NCBI GenBank assembly: GCA_047495785.1
Contig: JBLDXI010000003.1
Location: 1,798,001-1,862,000 of the forward strand
Origin: Lepidodermella squamata
Taxonomy: Eukaryota > Gastrotricha
Direction of reading: 5' to 3'
DNA length: 64,000 nucleotides
The notes beneath the pieces were generated by a model. It worked only from the letters and a program-made list of their open reading frames with translations. It was not told the origin of the DNA and did not search any database. The first letter of the stretch is position 1; every line of letters starts with the position of its first letter. Below, in pieces: positions 29,616 through 41,836 of the stretch. The position numbers and the translations under genes were made by a program.

Positions 29616-32600
29616 ATGCATGTGCTGATTCTTCTAATGGCAATGTTCGGATACTTGAATCGGCTGTTCGTGGAGGCATGCTCCCCAAGTAGCATCTCTG
29701 CCGATGGAAATACAGCCCCAGCTGCGCGTCGTATGGTAGGTTTCTGAAGCTCTCTAAGCGAATATTTAAAAAAAAATCGTTAACTTCAAGTATCTTCAAT
29801 GCTATACTAACGGCGTTGGAACTTGTCGACAAGACACCTGCCAATCAGGCGAAACCGCTGTAATTTTCAGGAATTTCGGATGCTTGCGGAGCACGAATTT
29901 TCTTCGGTTTTCTAGATATCCGACAAGTTCTCCGATCAAACCGTTTGCCAGAAGTTCACTCAGGTATCTGACCCCTGACACTCATGGCTTTGTGATCGTT
30001 GAGTTGTGGTAAATTTACAGCGTTACGTGATTTGCGTACATGGGAATGACACTTTATCATGCGTATCCGCTATTCCTGGCTGTACGGGGGTGTTACGCTT
30101 TGTCTCACAGGTCGCCATCAGCCATTTACTTTTTTACCTTTCTTGGCCTAACTGCTTGTTACGGAACAGTACGGCGCGTCAATCTACGATTCAATAGACA
30201 AATGCATCACTTCCATGAATACAATGACGACAACTATAGCTACAGTAACAATAGTTCCAACAGATTTTCAATTATCGTCATATGTGAATTTCAGCCGTCA
30301 GGAAAGTGGATTCGATGCTCAGATGGTGCTAGTCCATTTTGCCGGGCAAATCAATGTCGTGCCGGTGAATCAAGAGTGAGTTTCGAAAGCAGAACTAACC
30401 AATGTGAAGTTGCTCATATTCGTTATGCTCATTAATATTAGCGCCTTGCTCATTCTGATTTCTTCATAAAGTCCATTACAGTGGCTTTGTCTTATCTCAG
30501 AGAAAAGTATTCTATACTATACCAATTACGATTCTGCCTTCGATCACAAGAGAAGATCTTTCTGTTCAGAGTCAGAAGTATCTGAAATTACGCCTTTCAA
30601 GATGAGACCACGCTGCAGCTATTGCGAAAATGTCTTGGTATTTAGGTAATCGAATGTCTATTTCAATGAACAGCTCAGCTTTACAGCAGCCGTCAACTAC
30701 GATTCCGAAACCGCATGTTCCTCCTCATTATACGTAAGAAATATTTTTGACAAATGATTAGCATATTTGAAGACAATCGAATTCGAGACTCATCAGTAGG
30801 ATGAGTTCGCTTCACAATTTTATATTTTATGACCGATAATTTTAGCTTGAAAGCGATACAAAGGCCGGGCTAAGCCAACGGCCAACGTGAATACCGAATC
30901 AGTACACTGTCCCGTACATTTTTTTACCCGAAATTTCACTCATTTAATCCGATCTCGCCCCAATTTCGTATTATTTTTTGAACACCTGAAACATCGAAAA
31001 TAGCTTGATATAAGCCAGTGTCAGATTGTGACTTTTTGCTGGGAGGGGGATTGTCATTATTGTCGTATTATTTGGCATGACCCAATAGCTATAAGAGAAA
31101 TACGGTAAACTGTAACTAACGAAACTAATCTGTCTGGTAACTTTTTGAATCTGTCGATAGGTTGCGGTGACCTGTTACAAGCCAACATCTGATAATTGGC
31201 CGTATTTCAGCTTCGTTGCTGGTTACGATCACACAGCCCCTGCTGGATGCAAAAGTGGACAAACACAAATTAATTATGGGGTGAGTTAACATTTTCGGCT
31301 TTGAAGCTAAGCTGTGTCTCACTAGAATGCAGAAACTCAATCGAAATCATTAATTGTCTCATTTTTACCGGAGTAATGTATCGATCTAATCAAATCATCG
31401 ACACCGATAAATCACGTTAAATCGCGGGAAACGGGAAATCGGAAGTCTGAGGGTTTTGCATGTTCAAGAAATATATATTGAAGCGCGAATTCGAAGCTGT
31501 TGAACCTTTCCAAACCAAATCAAATAGAAGAATCAAGTGATCTATTCCAAAGATTTGGCTCTAATGTTATGTACTAGAAAACAATGTTTCCTTCATACTT
31601 TAAGATTGCTTCTACTTACTTATATTCACAATACGCCGACATCGAAAACATGCTCTCAGCACAATATGGCAGCACAGATCAGCTTCTGTACAATCTGAAT
31701 ACGGTAAGTTGCAATTCGAATCTCGCTATTTGCTCAACAAATCCCATCGTCATCAGGTCAAATTCAAACGATGCTCCCGCAGCAACTCTTTGGTTTGCAG
31801 ACCCTCGGAATTGGGCTGCTATAATCCAAATCCAGCGAATCAGGAGGAAGTTTTGGTAATGTCAGATTCAAAACGGTAGCTAGCAATTTTGAGCATGCTT
31901 TGGCAGTTGCCATCCACAGCCAGCCAAACATTCACTTACTTCGATTGCAATGGCGCTTCGGTAAATTTGAAAACTAGCACGGCACATCCGCTACATTCGT
32001 TTTAATCTCTGTAAAGGGCAAATGTATCAGCTTTTATGACGTGGAAAGTACGGCACCGGTGTCATCTAATGCCGCCATTATTTGTCGGATGGACTTTTAC
32101 ACATCCAGTAATTTCGTTCAGGTAATACGCTTTTGCGAATGTAATGATGATAATTTATGTAATTAATTCCAGCTGGCAATATACGATAGCGTCAGAGATT
32201 GTGACTCCAACGTTGGAAATGTGGTTTTTTGAAACAAAAATTAGCCGCTTCTCAAACAATCGGATTTTTTCAGAAAAAGTATACCAGCTTTATCAGATGT
32301 CTGACTAAGTCTCTAATGTCATGGACGAACCTCCGAGCTATCACTTGCCGTCCCGTTGAGATAGTTGGCATGACATGCACTAGTTTTGACGTGAGCACCC
32401 AGCCGGTGAGATATACAATTGTTCGCGAGAAAAACCGTTGAGAATACTTTTCAGGAGGGAGGGCCCTACTCAACAGAATATGAATGCCTCAGCGCCAATG
32501 TTGGACTCGGCCCTGTAAGATTATCCCTTAACTTGATAGCAAGATACGGGCAACTTCACTGCTTTTTAGGCGAAGTGTTGCTGTGAACGTAGCGGAAGTA

Positions 32601-32809
32601 GAACACTGATAGGCACCCTCCAAAACGACGTAACGTTAACTGCACGTGGCCAAACTGCTTACTGTTCTTGCCCAAGTGGAGCTACGGTAACATCTCCAGC
32701 ATTCAAATATGATATTTATTTTTATATAATTTTCATCTGACTGATAACTCAGCGATTCGTCTACGACGAATACTACAGCGCCTCTGACGCATCAACTCAA
32801 TGCTCATGA
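29616..32809 (+). CDS. 17-exon secreted Cys-rich protein, copy C
   Basis: Exons: 29616..29735, 29791..29859, 29916..29963, 30021..30110, 30170..30244, 30295..30375, 30674..30733, 31161..31280, 31605..31703, 31757..31855, 31907..31960, 32017..32121, 32173..32220, 32274..32405, 32455..32514, 32570..32686, 32753..32809. All introns are phase 0; 477 aa, open. This is the most compact copy and the best reference for the exon plan. The signal peptide begins MHVLILLMAMFGYL. The Thr-rich exon 5 is shorter (25 codons against 39 in A and B). Cys positions match copy A, with two further Cys in exon 12. No known domain recognised. Confidence 0.85.
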
Positions 32810-32982
32810 CCGTTCAATCTCGGCATAAAATCAGCGGATGCGCATGGAAGCGGAGTTCTGATTGAGAATCAACACTTAAAAATTCGTATTTATTTGAATG
32901 GTGATCGCCGATATTAAAATTGTTTAGAAGATATAAAATCGTATAACGCACATACACGTGTACATCGCCACCGCCTTACTTG

Positions 32983-34228
32983 TTACGACAGCATCGCTAG
33001 TATTAGATATCCGTCGAAAAACATGGTCAAGCCTCCTGCGGAAGTGAAAAAGACAACATCCGCAAGACGAACAAGCGAGATCTCAGGAATTCGAAATTTC
33101 TCTGCAAATGCAAAAGAGATTTTACGATTGGCTGGAGTCTCATTAACCGCCCATTCTTCCGCGAAGATTGTGTAGGTTGTTATTAGTACTGCCATGAAGA
33201 GATGCAAAGCCAGCATTGAACTGCTGTAGACCATAGTTGAAGTATCTGGAATTGAATCCCGAACACTTGCCAATATGAAGATTTGCAAAATGGCATCTTG
33301 AAGAAAAATAACATTTTTCTAAATTTCGAATCTGATCGATGACTTACTAGAAATCGATAGTAACGTTCTCTTATGACTTTTAGGAGGTAGGAATGCTGTG
33401 AGATAAACTTGCGCCATAAGTAACGTCGATGGCAGGTAAACATTGAAAACATAGCTTGCTGGATTTCGACGAAAGTGAAACGAGAAAATGACTCGATTAA
33501 ATTGCAGTGGAACAAAATTTTCATATGACGCATTGACCAGTATCGATCTGATTCCTAGAATCGACCAAGTTGATTGCGGGTTCAAGAAATTTCGCGGGAT
33601 TGAAATGTTCTGATTCTCAACTTTCAAGTTGAGCCAAGAATCTGGGTACCATGGCTCGATCATTATTCCGCACTCTTGCTCGTCAAATGGAAATTTCGTA
33701 TAGCTGAAACCAACAAAATAAGTAGTTCAAATTTTGAATCTTGAAAATTGGATTTTCCTACTCAAAAGCACAATAGGAAGCGAAAGTACGAGCCACAGTC
33801 CATTCAACAGAGCCATCGGAGTGGAACAGTATCGGACTGTCTTCTGAAGGTGTATTTAGAGAAGCCGAACCGTGGGCTGGATTGATATGCTTCAGCCTAG
33901 GGTACCAAGTGTCTCCTAGCGCCATTTCAATGTATGCGACGTTCCAATCTTCAGATGTGTCCGTCCACTGCGCGCAGGGGTGGTGCCATCGCATGGTAAC
34001 AGCAGCAGTAATAGCGAGTCGGTCATCATTCAACTCTCGAAATCCAAGCGGAGTCAGTCCTATGGTGACTACTATTGGATCACCCGATTCGGCCACCGGG
34101 CGGGAATTTACGTTCAGGCTGCATTTTTCTGCCACAGTCACTTTGAGAAGTTCCTCGTTCGGTATGTATTTAGGCGCGGAAGATACTGCGCCTAAAATTC
34201 CACACACAAAAATAATTACAGAGAACAT
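32983..34228 (-). CDS. Divergent Cys-loop ligand-gated ion channel subunit (L1)
   Basis: Three exons, 34228..33762, 33703..33348, 33296..32983; 378 aa. A signal peptide (MFSVIIFVCGILGAVSS) is followed by the extracellular ligand-binding domain, with the Cys-loop formed across the first intron: two Cys separated by 13 residues including KFPFDEQEC. Four membrane segments follow: M1 near VFNVYLPSTLLMAQVYL, M2 after SHKRTLLSIS, M3 near MLALHLFMAVLITTYTIF, and M4 at the end. Pentameric receptors of this family gate ions in response to transmitters. M2 lacks the usual acidic residue before the pore Arg (it has Lys) and the 9' position is Ile rather than Leu, so I cannot predict selectivity. Ligand unknown. 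Confidence 0.85.
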
Positions 34229-34507
34229 GGTCAGTTGAAAATTGAAAGTGAAAGACTAAACATCGTAGGGGGCAGAAATATTTTCGCGCTCAATTGATTA
34301 ATCGTAAAAATTGCGGGCAAATTCAATTTTCTCTTCATATGCAAAGCACTGTAGTTGTTGTGCATCCGTCCTAATTATATTTTGCCAATTATTAGCTATG
34401 GTTATATTGACTTTGGCACCGATTCAAAAATCTTATTCTTCTGTGCCGTTTTTTTGGGGTGCTGATTTTGTTTTCATCAATTGGATTTAGAAAAATATTT
34501 CCGTTAA

Positions 34508-34578
34508 GGCCCAGGCGGGAATTGAACCCGCGATCTTCTGTTTACGAGACAGACGCTCTACCACTAAGCTACTGAGCC
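34508..34578 (-). tRNA. tRNA-Thr (anticodon CGT), copy 1
   Basis: A 71-nt cloverleaf on the minus strand. Acceptor GGCTCAG pairs with CTGGGCC (one G-T pair); anticodon loop CTCGTAA; T arm GCGGG/CCCGC with loop TTCAATT. Identical in sequence to the copies at 36225 and 43325. Confidence 0.95.
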
Positions 34579-34801
34579 TTACTGGTTGCTAGAACAGCTA
34601 ACCACTGTTATTTTTACTGTTATATTAAAGTTGGCGATTACTCTCTGCACAGACGGACTTGGGAGTTGGAAGGCGATAGAATAACAGATCTATTTATTCA
34701 TCATCTTAGTTCTGCCTCATCTTGGGGTGAACAGAATGCGAAATAAATGTGTCAGTTTCATGCGATGTCAGTTATATTGCAAGCATTGGTTTGCGAGTCT
34801 T

Positions 34802-35810
34802 TTATTTCCGGAGAGCGCACCTGAAACCGTTGCAGTCGCTACGAAAAGAACGAAGGCAATTTAAAATATTTTTAGACATTGATGGGGAAAACTTACTTTC
34901 CATCGCAGCAGTCACCAGCAGAAATGCAGTAGGTGCCAGTTGGCATGCACTGAGCATCCTTAGGACGGCACCAACCAACACGGGTTCCGATCTTAGGCGT
35001 GCAGGCCCTAAGGCAAAGAAAGGAGTCATTATTAGCATTTTAAAAAATATAGAAATACTCACAATCCATCGCAACACTCTCCATCTTCGCCGTAGTTGAA
35101 ACAGGTTGCTCCCTCGTTTGTGCATTTGTCAGCCCTGGTGATGGCTTGACCGCTGTTCTTGCAAGTTCCGATAAGTCCAGTTCGCGTCTGGTGTCCAATG
35201 CATTTCCTTGAGTATGCGTAAATCAATGGTATGACATCAATGTTAATAATAAGTTATTTACAGGCCGTCGCAGCACGGGGTGTTACCGAAGATGGTATAT
35301 CTGCAGCCTTGACCCTCTTCGGAACATGTGTCTGACCTGGTGCTCGCTTGGCCGCTGTTTTTGCAAGTTCCGACAAGTCCAGTTCGCGTCTGGTGTCCAA
35401 TGCATTTTCTTGGGTTAACGTAAATCAGTCACATGTACTTCAACTGTTTAAAATAGGCAATAGGCGACTTACAGGCCGTCGCAGCAAGGGGTGTTGCCAA
35501 AGACGGTATATCTGCAGCTGTGGCCCTCTTCGGAACATGTGTCAGACCTAGTGATAGCTTGACCGCTCTTCTTGCAAGTTCCGACAACTCCAGCTCGCGT
35601 TTGGTGTCCATTGCATTTCCTTGAAAAGACAGATCACAAATAGTTCCAATCATGTTGAAAATCCGGCTATACGTACAAGCCATCGCAGCACAGAATTTGA
35701 TTGAAGAAGGTATCTTCACAACGGTTACCCTCCTTAGCACATTGCCCATCGTCAGCACTAACGGCTGCGATGAAAACAGCCAGAGCGGCAAAACAGAAAA
35801 AACGAGCCAT
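34802..35810 (-). CDS. Secreted multi-ICK (knottin-like) protein, five-module form
   Basis: Six exons: 35810..35677, 35619..35473, 35408..35262, 35206..35063, 35007..34897, 34838..34802; 239 aa. After a signal peptide (MARFFCFAALAVFIAAVS) there are five Cys modules of the pattern C-x6-C...CC-x3/4-C...C, ending in CCDGL at exon ends, which is the spacing of inhibitor-cystine-knot folds. All introns fall just after CCDG in the same phase (2), so exons can be added or lost in register. Exons 2 and 3 are nearly identical, pointing to recent duplication. Members of such folds include protease inhibitors, antimicrobials and toxins; nothing here decides between them. Upstream lies a promoter block shared with the paralogue at 40581. 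Confidence 0.82.
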
Positions 35811-35882
35811 TATTATTCGAGATATCAACAAGAAGTTATAAATGAGTTAGCGGTTGGTTATGGAATCAAAGTATTAGGTCGG

Positions 35883-36095
35883 TTTTATAGGCGGAGCTTA
35901 TCGAAATTCTCCGCCACCTGCTTGGTTTCTGTCGCGAGCCATAACCGCTAATGGTGGGTTCTGACCGATTTCTAAGTACGCGCCCGCAAACACGTTATGC
36001 GGGCAGTAAGCAGAATACAGGCTGGGATCAAGGGCAGAACCGGATCGGGTCCAAAAGTTTCCCAGCCCGCATGCACGATCGCATCTTCGCAGAAG
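35883..36095 (-). promoter_or_regulatory. Conserved promoter block of the five-module ICK gene
   Basis: A TATAAAA box (reverse complement at 35883-35889) lies about 75 bp before the ATG. From about 35930 to 36090 the sequence is nearly the same as 41295-41460 before the paralogue, including a hairpin-like GCCCGC..ATGCGGGC pair. Conservation at equal distance from both start codons supports a regulatory role. Confidence 0.6.
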
Positions 36096-36224
36096 AAAAT
36101 TAATAGGTACAACAGGAACGCCACAACCATGCCTTCCTACTTTTTGTACGTAACACTTAGCATCACACCTTTCCACATTTTGGTTTAGAAGTAACAGCAG
36201 TAAGCTGTCTCCAGGATTTAGTCA

Positions 36225-36295
36225 GGCTCAGTAGCTTAGTGGTAGAGCGTCTGTCTCGTAAACAGAAGATCGCGGGTTCAATTCCCGCCTGGGCC
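36225..36295 (+). tRNA. tRNA-Thr (anticodon CGT), copy 2
   Basis: Same 71-nt sequence as the other two copies, on the plus strand. The 5' flank CAGGAT..AGTCA resembles that of the 43325 copy, suggesting these two duplicated with some flank. Confidence 0.95.
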
Positions 36296-36774
36296 TTAAC
36301 CAAGATGTTTTTTCTATTCGATAACAAACCAGCTTTGGCCTCTTGCATCGACCTTGAACAGCCAGTGAGACTTTTGGCAATTTAGAAGATTTATTTAATT
36401 CAATAATAGCTTCATTCTTCGTCAGCTCATAACAATGGTTGAACATGTTTGTGTATCATCATAAACCTCCTCGCACCAGCAATTATGAAACTTTCGGCAC
36501 ATCATAGAGATTAGTTTTTGAACTTCAGTAACACGGACTATTCAACACTTGAAGAAGCCGAAAGATTCACAGTCTTTATCGAAGAACAGCGAATGTGCTT
36601 TGACAGTCGATTGGTATTATAGTAGACAAGAATGAACAACGATCGCAGAGTTGCGAAGTATTGAAATAACGTTAACTTGTCTGATAAATATTACAAATTA
36701 CACAATTTTAGTTGAACAATGTGATGAAATCTGTCGACGATGTCCCTTTCTGCAGCCATTTATCATCATGAATC
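36296..36774. other. Spacer between tRNA-Thr and LamG-channel gene
   Basis: 3' flank of the minus-strand channel gene and 3' flank of the tRNA. No other feature recognised. Confidence 0.5.
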
Positions 36775-39679
36775 CTAATCAAACAGGTTAAATGACCTCA
36801 TCAAAAAACCACTGTCCAAATTCTTATTGTGCAGAACGTGAAGATGAACGAAGAAGAATGCGAAAACGGCGCATGTCAAAACGTAGCAGTCAATTATGCG
36901 AACCAAACCAACTCGCCCATTGAGAAAACGCTTATGTGGGCGCGATTTGACATTCGGATCAAAGTACGAAGTTGCTAACCACAGAATTATCAAGCTGTAA
37001 ATGGTGTTTGCGATGCAAAACCACGCCAAGCTTTGTACCAGTTTGCCCAGAAGGGTGTCGTAAGGCTTTTTGGGGACTTCATTCATAATCGCACTTTGCA
37101 TAACAGTCATTGTCAAAAGCACAGTGACAGAAAAGGCTGAACGATCAGGTACATCTGGAGGCATCAGAAACAGGAACAAATTCAAAGATGCAAGGATCGA
37201 TGACGGAATCGCAAAGTTTTTGATGTAATAGCGAGGGTTTCGAGCGAGGCTCGCCGTAAATTTGAAGGTTGTAACGTTGTAACCCTTGTAAAACACCTGT
37301 CCAGTCGTATTTCGTATGAAAAGCAAGGTCCAACTGTCACCAGAAAGTGAAGGCTTGAAGTCAAATAACAGCGTTTTCTCATCGACAAGAACAACGTTGA
37401 TGTCTCGTTCGAGCGAGAACTCAAAATCGCACGTTTGCGTGTCGAATGGAAATAAATAGAGTGAAAGCTCGCAGGTAGCCTCGAACAAGCCTTCTTTCTG
37501 CCAGTAGAAATCGAAGGTTCGATTGATTTTCGGCACCTTTGAAGACATCATCATTAGGTAATCGTCGTTGATAATCATGTTCCGCATTTGAAGGTTCGAG
37601 TTAGCTGCCGATAGAAAACGAATCTTCGGGCGCCACAGATTTTCGAGGTTGTCGATGTGGATGGTCTCGAAATTTCTACCAGTTGGAAGGGCCGGTGACG
37701 ACAACCATGGACAAGTATTTACTCGCCAGTAGAGAACCATTAGGGCTTTGACGGTGATGACTTCACTAACCGTGTCGATTTCATTAAGGCCTGTAATCTG
37801 AAAGCCAACTTTGATTTTAAGAGGAGCGTCGTAATTCGACAGATTTTCGAAATTTCGAGGCGAATTCACGGAATTGTTGAAGTGACCACAATTGCGCTGG
37901 ATTGAAGTCATGTTGTCGATAAAATCGAACTGCTGACGGTCGAAGAACGGCACCATTTGCTCAGCAAGCGAGTTGCCATTTGAATAGATTGTTTTTTGAG
38001 ATACCAACCGACCGCAAGCGTTACTCAGGCTGGCGATTTCTGCTGCGCCCAATGCAGCGTCATAGAAATAGAAGCAAGCAAACATCGTGGTGTCGTCACC
38101 TTTGAGTGGTTTAGAATCGTTATCGTAGCCAATGCCTAGTTCCATCGAAACATATTCCATTGAAACGCCGTCGATGGGCGTCTGGAAATCTTCACTGAAC
38201 CTCATGCAAATTCCTGAAAAACATTATCAAAACATCTTTTCAACTCTCAATCCCTAACTTTGCGTTATTTCTAATTGTACATACTCTTAAATCGCCAAGA
38301 TACAATTGGGGATAGTGTTGGGTTTCCCCCTGATATGATACGAGGAGCTTACCTCCTGATGATGGTTCAAGATCATAATTCACAGATTGTACATGTACAG
38401 TGCAGTTTGTAAATTGTTCGTTTGAAGTGATCGCGAAAAAACCCCATGTTCCGTTGTGTTGATAATGCCCAGCGGCAGGATATTCGGACGTGAAATCAGT
38501 CGCTGACATTCCGTCGTTGGATATTTTCTGAAAGTATACCCACGTTCTTGAGTCTGTGAATTTGCAGAAAACTGATAGAAAGCCGTAGATAGTGACAACT
38601 CCGCGCCCTTCTTCTCCGCATCCTGATTTTATGTAGAAAGCAAGTGTGAAGCCAGCGCGTGGTCTTGGAAGGCCGTCGTAGGCTACTATTCCGCCAGATG
38701 CGAAGTTTAACCATGTATCATTCCACGAGACACCGCCCTGTGCGTAAGGCCCTTCAAATTTCACCCGCTTCACGTTGTGAGAGCTTGGCTGACGGGGTAC
38801 GATGACGTTGCCCGCCCCGTCCCAACCAAGAAGATTCGAATCAAACGAAAACGGCCAATAGCCAATCAGGTTTTCCCGGCGTGGAATTTCTGTCATGTCG
38901 ATTCGATCGATTTGGCCCATAGTAGCTTTGATTGCGTTACGACACGGCGTTAGGAATAATGATTTCACCTCATCAGCTGTCAAAGCGGCTTTGTAGAATG
39001 AAACGCAAGAAACTAAAGATTCAGATAAATGGCCATCAGAGTCTGAATCAATGTCCAGCCACTCTTCCCTTTTCCCAATCGCGAATATCCGTGAAGTTTC
39101 CTCGGGGTAGATTTTCGTTGATACCGTGAAATTTTCGGCGGACAACTTGTGGTCCTGGCTACTCATTTTATAGACTACAGCCAATTTCGACTTCTTGTCA
39201 AAAGTGACGGCCACAAGACTGCTATCTTCGTAGGTGTAATCACGTGGATATGAATGCTCTGTACCAGCGAGGTCCCAACTATCAGTACCATTTTTAATAT
39301 AAAGGCAGTATCGCAGCATCTTGAAATACCCCTCGAATTCGATCGAGCCAAATTCAAAACCAGTATGCACGGAAACTGTGAAAGAACTCGGAATTTCGGG
39401 TATGGAATAACTGGCGATACTTATTCCGCTCGAAAGTTCGTAGTACCCAGTATCGGCTATGTTGTTACTGCGGAAATTGAAGGTGCTATTGGTGGGCAAC
39501 GGTTTCAACACTTCGCCTCTTCTGGTGAATCCATTCAAACCCGAACGCGCGTCCATAGGCCAGAATGCGATTAGCTTATCCAGGCGTGGCAGCTGGAGCT
39601 TTGAAACATCCAAGCCGCTCGTAAGTACCGCTAAGCAACTGGCTAGAAAGATTATTTGAAAATTCATGCGAACGAACAT
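36775..39679 (-). CDS. Two LamG-like domains fused to a Cys-loop ion channel
   Basis: Exon 1 is 39679..38285 and exon 2 is 38181..36775 (933 aa) if the GTATGT donor and the TTTCCAG acceptor are used; a second solution (donor at 38258, acceptor before 38194) also keeps the frame. Residues 1-22 are a signal peptide. Two concanavalin-like LamG domains follow, each with a LIAFWPM/LIGYWPF start and an end such as SCVSFYKAALTADEV. The end of the second (ACFYFYDAALGAAEI) is encoded in exon 2, so the junction runs through that domain. Then comes a Cys-loop receptor ligand domain with two Cys 13 residues apart (about 702-716), M1 from about 787, an M2 with acidic -1' and 9' Leu, M3, a short loop, and M4. 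Probably a cation channel tied to a carbohydrate or matrix ligand; that is inference. Confidence 0.85.
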
Positions 39680-40580
39680 TCAGTGTGAAAGATTTGTTCC
39701 AAATGACTGTAAAGGAGAAAATGGGCTTGTTTGATTTGTGGTGCGCATTGCGTGTTGAAATTTTCATTTCCTGCTCGAATAAACCGGTTTGGTTTTCGAT
39801 TATTATTTTTCCAAGTCAATATTATAATACTTTTATCCAAGCAGAATATTTCGCATACATTTTGAAAGTATTCACGGATAATCGATCATTGCGCGTGCGG
39901 GTTCCGACGAGAAGCAATGAACTTCGAAACAAAACACAAGGCCGTGGAAGAAGAACAAGAACAAGGTATTAGATTATTATGAAAATTTCTAAATAATTAC
40001 AAAGTGTCCCATAAGTAACGAAAGCAAAGGAAATAATCGGGAAAGGGTTCAGAAAATCAGAACAAGTCATATCTCACAGCCAGAAAAAATTGAGAAAATT
40101 CAAAAGATCACAGGAATAGTAATCAAGTAAGTCACTTGTAATAAATAAATAAATTCCAGAGAAATTCGTTCCAACCGAGTAAAATACCGAACATTACCGA
40201 ATCCCGAACCGGTTACCATCGGGTTTTTCCGAGTATTTTGATATTTTGTCGGCTAAAAGTTATAATATTCTCTCGGTAGGTAACGAGCTGCAACGAGCTT
40301 CCACTGGCTTTCGAGCGCTAAACCAATGTTGCTGTTTCCTGACGTCAAAGCAGTAAACTCATGAAGTCAAAATGTGGGAGTGGTGATTGGTTGCAGGTTT
40401 TTCGAGAGAGTTGCTCTTGTCAAGCTCTTGCCTAGCAGAAACCAAAGGAAAACAAACAACAGCCTCGACAAGTATTAAGCATCATATCTATTTATTCGCC
40501 AATTATCCTTCGCCCTCCACTTGGGAAGGGGGACGAAATAAAGCAAAATGGGATATTAGATACATTGGGTTTCGAATAGT
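39680..40580. other. Spacer upstream of the LamG-channel gene
   Basis: Holds the likely promoter of the channel gene on the minus strand and the 3' flank of the second ICK gene. No convincing ORF, repeat or RNA. Confidence 0.5.
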
Positions 40581-41175
40581 TTATTTCTTGAGAGCGCACT
40601 TGAAATTGTTGCAGGTGCTAAGAAAAGAAAGAAGGTAATTAACATAGCTGTACGTAGCAGCAATTGAGCAAACTTACTTTCCCTCGCAGCAGTTACCAGA
40701 GTAAATGCAGTAGGTGCCAGTTGGCATACACTGAGCATCCTTAGGACGGCACCAGCCAACACGGGTTCCGATCTTAGGCGTACAGGCCCTTTAGTACAGA
40801 AAGGACTATTTTTAGCATTATTTCAATCTAGGAATGCTTACAGTCCCTCGCAACACTCTCCATCTTCGCCGTAGTTGAAACAGGTTGCTCCCTCGTTTGT
40901 GCATTTGTCAGCCCTAGTAATAGCTTGACCGCTATTCTTGCAACTTCCGACAACTCCCGCTCGCGTCCAGCGTCCGTTGCATTTCCTTTGATAAGCACAA
41001 ATCATTTGTAAGGTTTATCAGCATGGGAAAATATTACTTACAGGCCGTCGCAACACGGGATTTCGTTGAACTCGGTATATTCGCAACGGTTACCCTCCTT
41101 AGCACATTGACCATCGTCAGCGCTAACCGCCGCGATGAAAACAGCCAGAGCAACGAAACAGAGAAATCGTGCCAT
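40581..41175 (-). CDS. Secreted multi-ICK (knottin-like) protein, three-module form
   Basis: Four exons: 41175..41042, 40985..40842, 40788..40678, 40617..40581; 141 aa. The first and last three exons have exactly the same lengths as their counterparts in the 34802 gene (134, 144, 111 and 37 nt). The two central 147-nt module exons of that gene are absent. Signal peptide and C-terminal NFKCALKK-type end match the paralogue. The promoter block upstream is also shared. A secreted disulfide-rich protein; biological target unknown. Confidence 0.82.
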
Positions 41176-41248
41176 TATTTTCCAAGGAAATTAGGATGAG
41201 AAGAAATTATAAGTGTGTTTGTGGTTGGTTGGCGGGACAATGCGGTAG

Positions 41249-41460
41249 TTTTATAGGCAGAGCTTATCGAATTTCCCAACCACCTGCCTTATCTCAGCCG
41301 CCAGTCATAACCGCTAATGGCGGGTTCAGAGCAGTTTCTAAGTACGCGCCCGCAAACACGTTATGCGGGCAGTAAGCAGAATACAGGCTGGGATCAAGGG
41401 CAGAACCGGATCGGGTCCAAACGTTTCCCAGCCCGCATACACGCTGGCTTCGCAGCAGAA
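41249..41460 (-). promoter_or_regulatory. Conserved promoter block of the three-module ICK gene
   Basis: A TATAAAA box (reverse complement at 41249-41255) lies about 75 bp before the ATG, followed upstream by the block shared with 35930-36090, including GCCCGC...GCGGGC and GGATCGGGTCCAAA. Beyond about 41460 similarity stops. Confidence 0.6.
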
Positions 41461-41836
41461 AATTAATAGTTCAAACAAGAATGCATAGACATTGATACAA
41501 GATCGGAAACGTACAGTTCGTCATAAAGTGTTATCAACATAAACCAAAATGTCGAGAAAAACGGACAAAACGTGTTTAATTTACGTATACAATTTATATC
41601 ACATTTTGGTAACTTGTAAACCAGATTTTCACGCCAGAATTATTGGTACATTTTGTTTTCAAATTTAATGATTCAGTTTCACCTCAGTAACAATAAATCA
41701 TATTTGTAGATTTTAGATATATTTCACACACTGTTTAGTGATCTGAATTCCTGTAAAATTTAGCCCTATCAGGGAATTTCGCGGGCTATCAGAAGCAATA
41801 GAATTTATGTCAGCAAAAATGTTGGTTGATTTGTTA

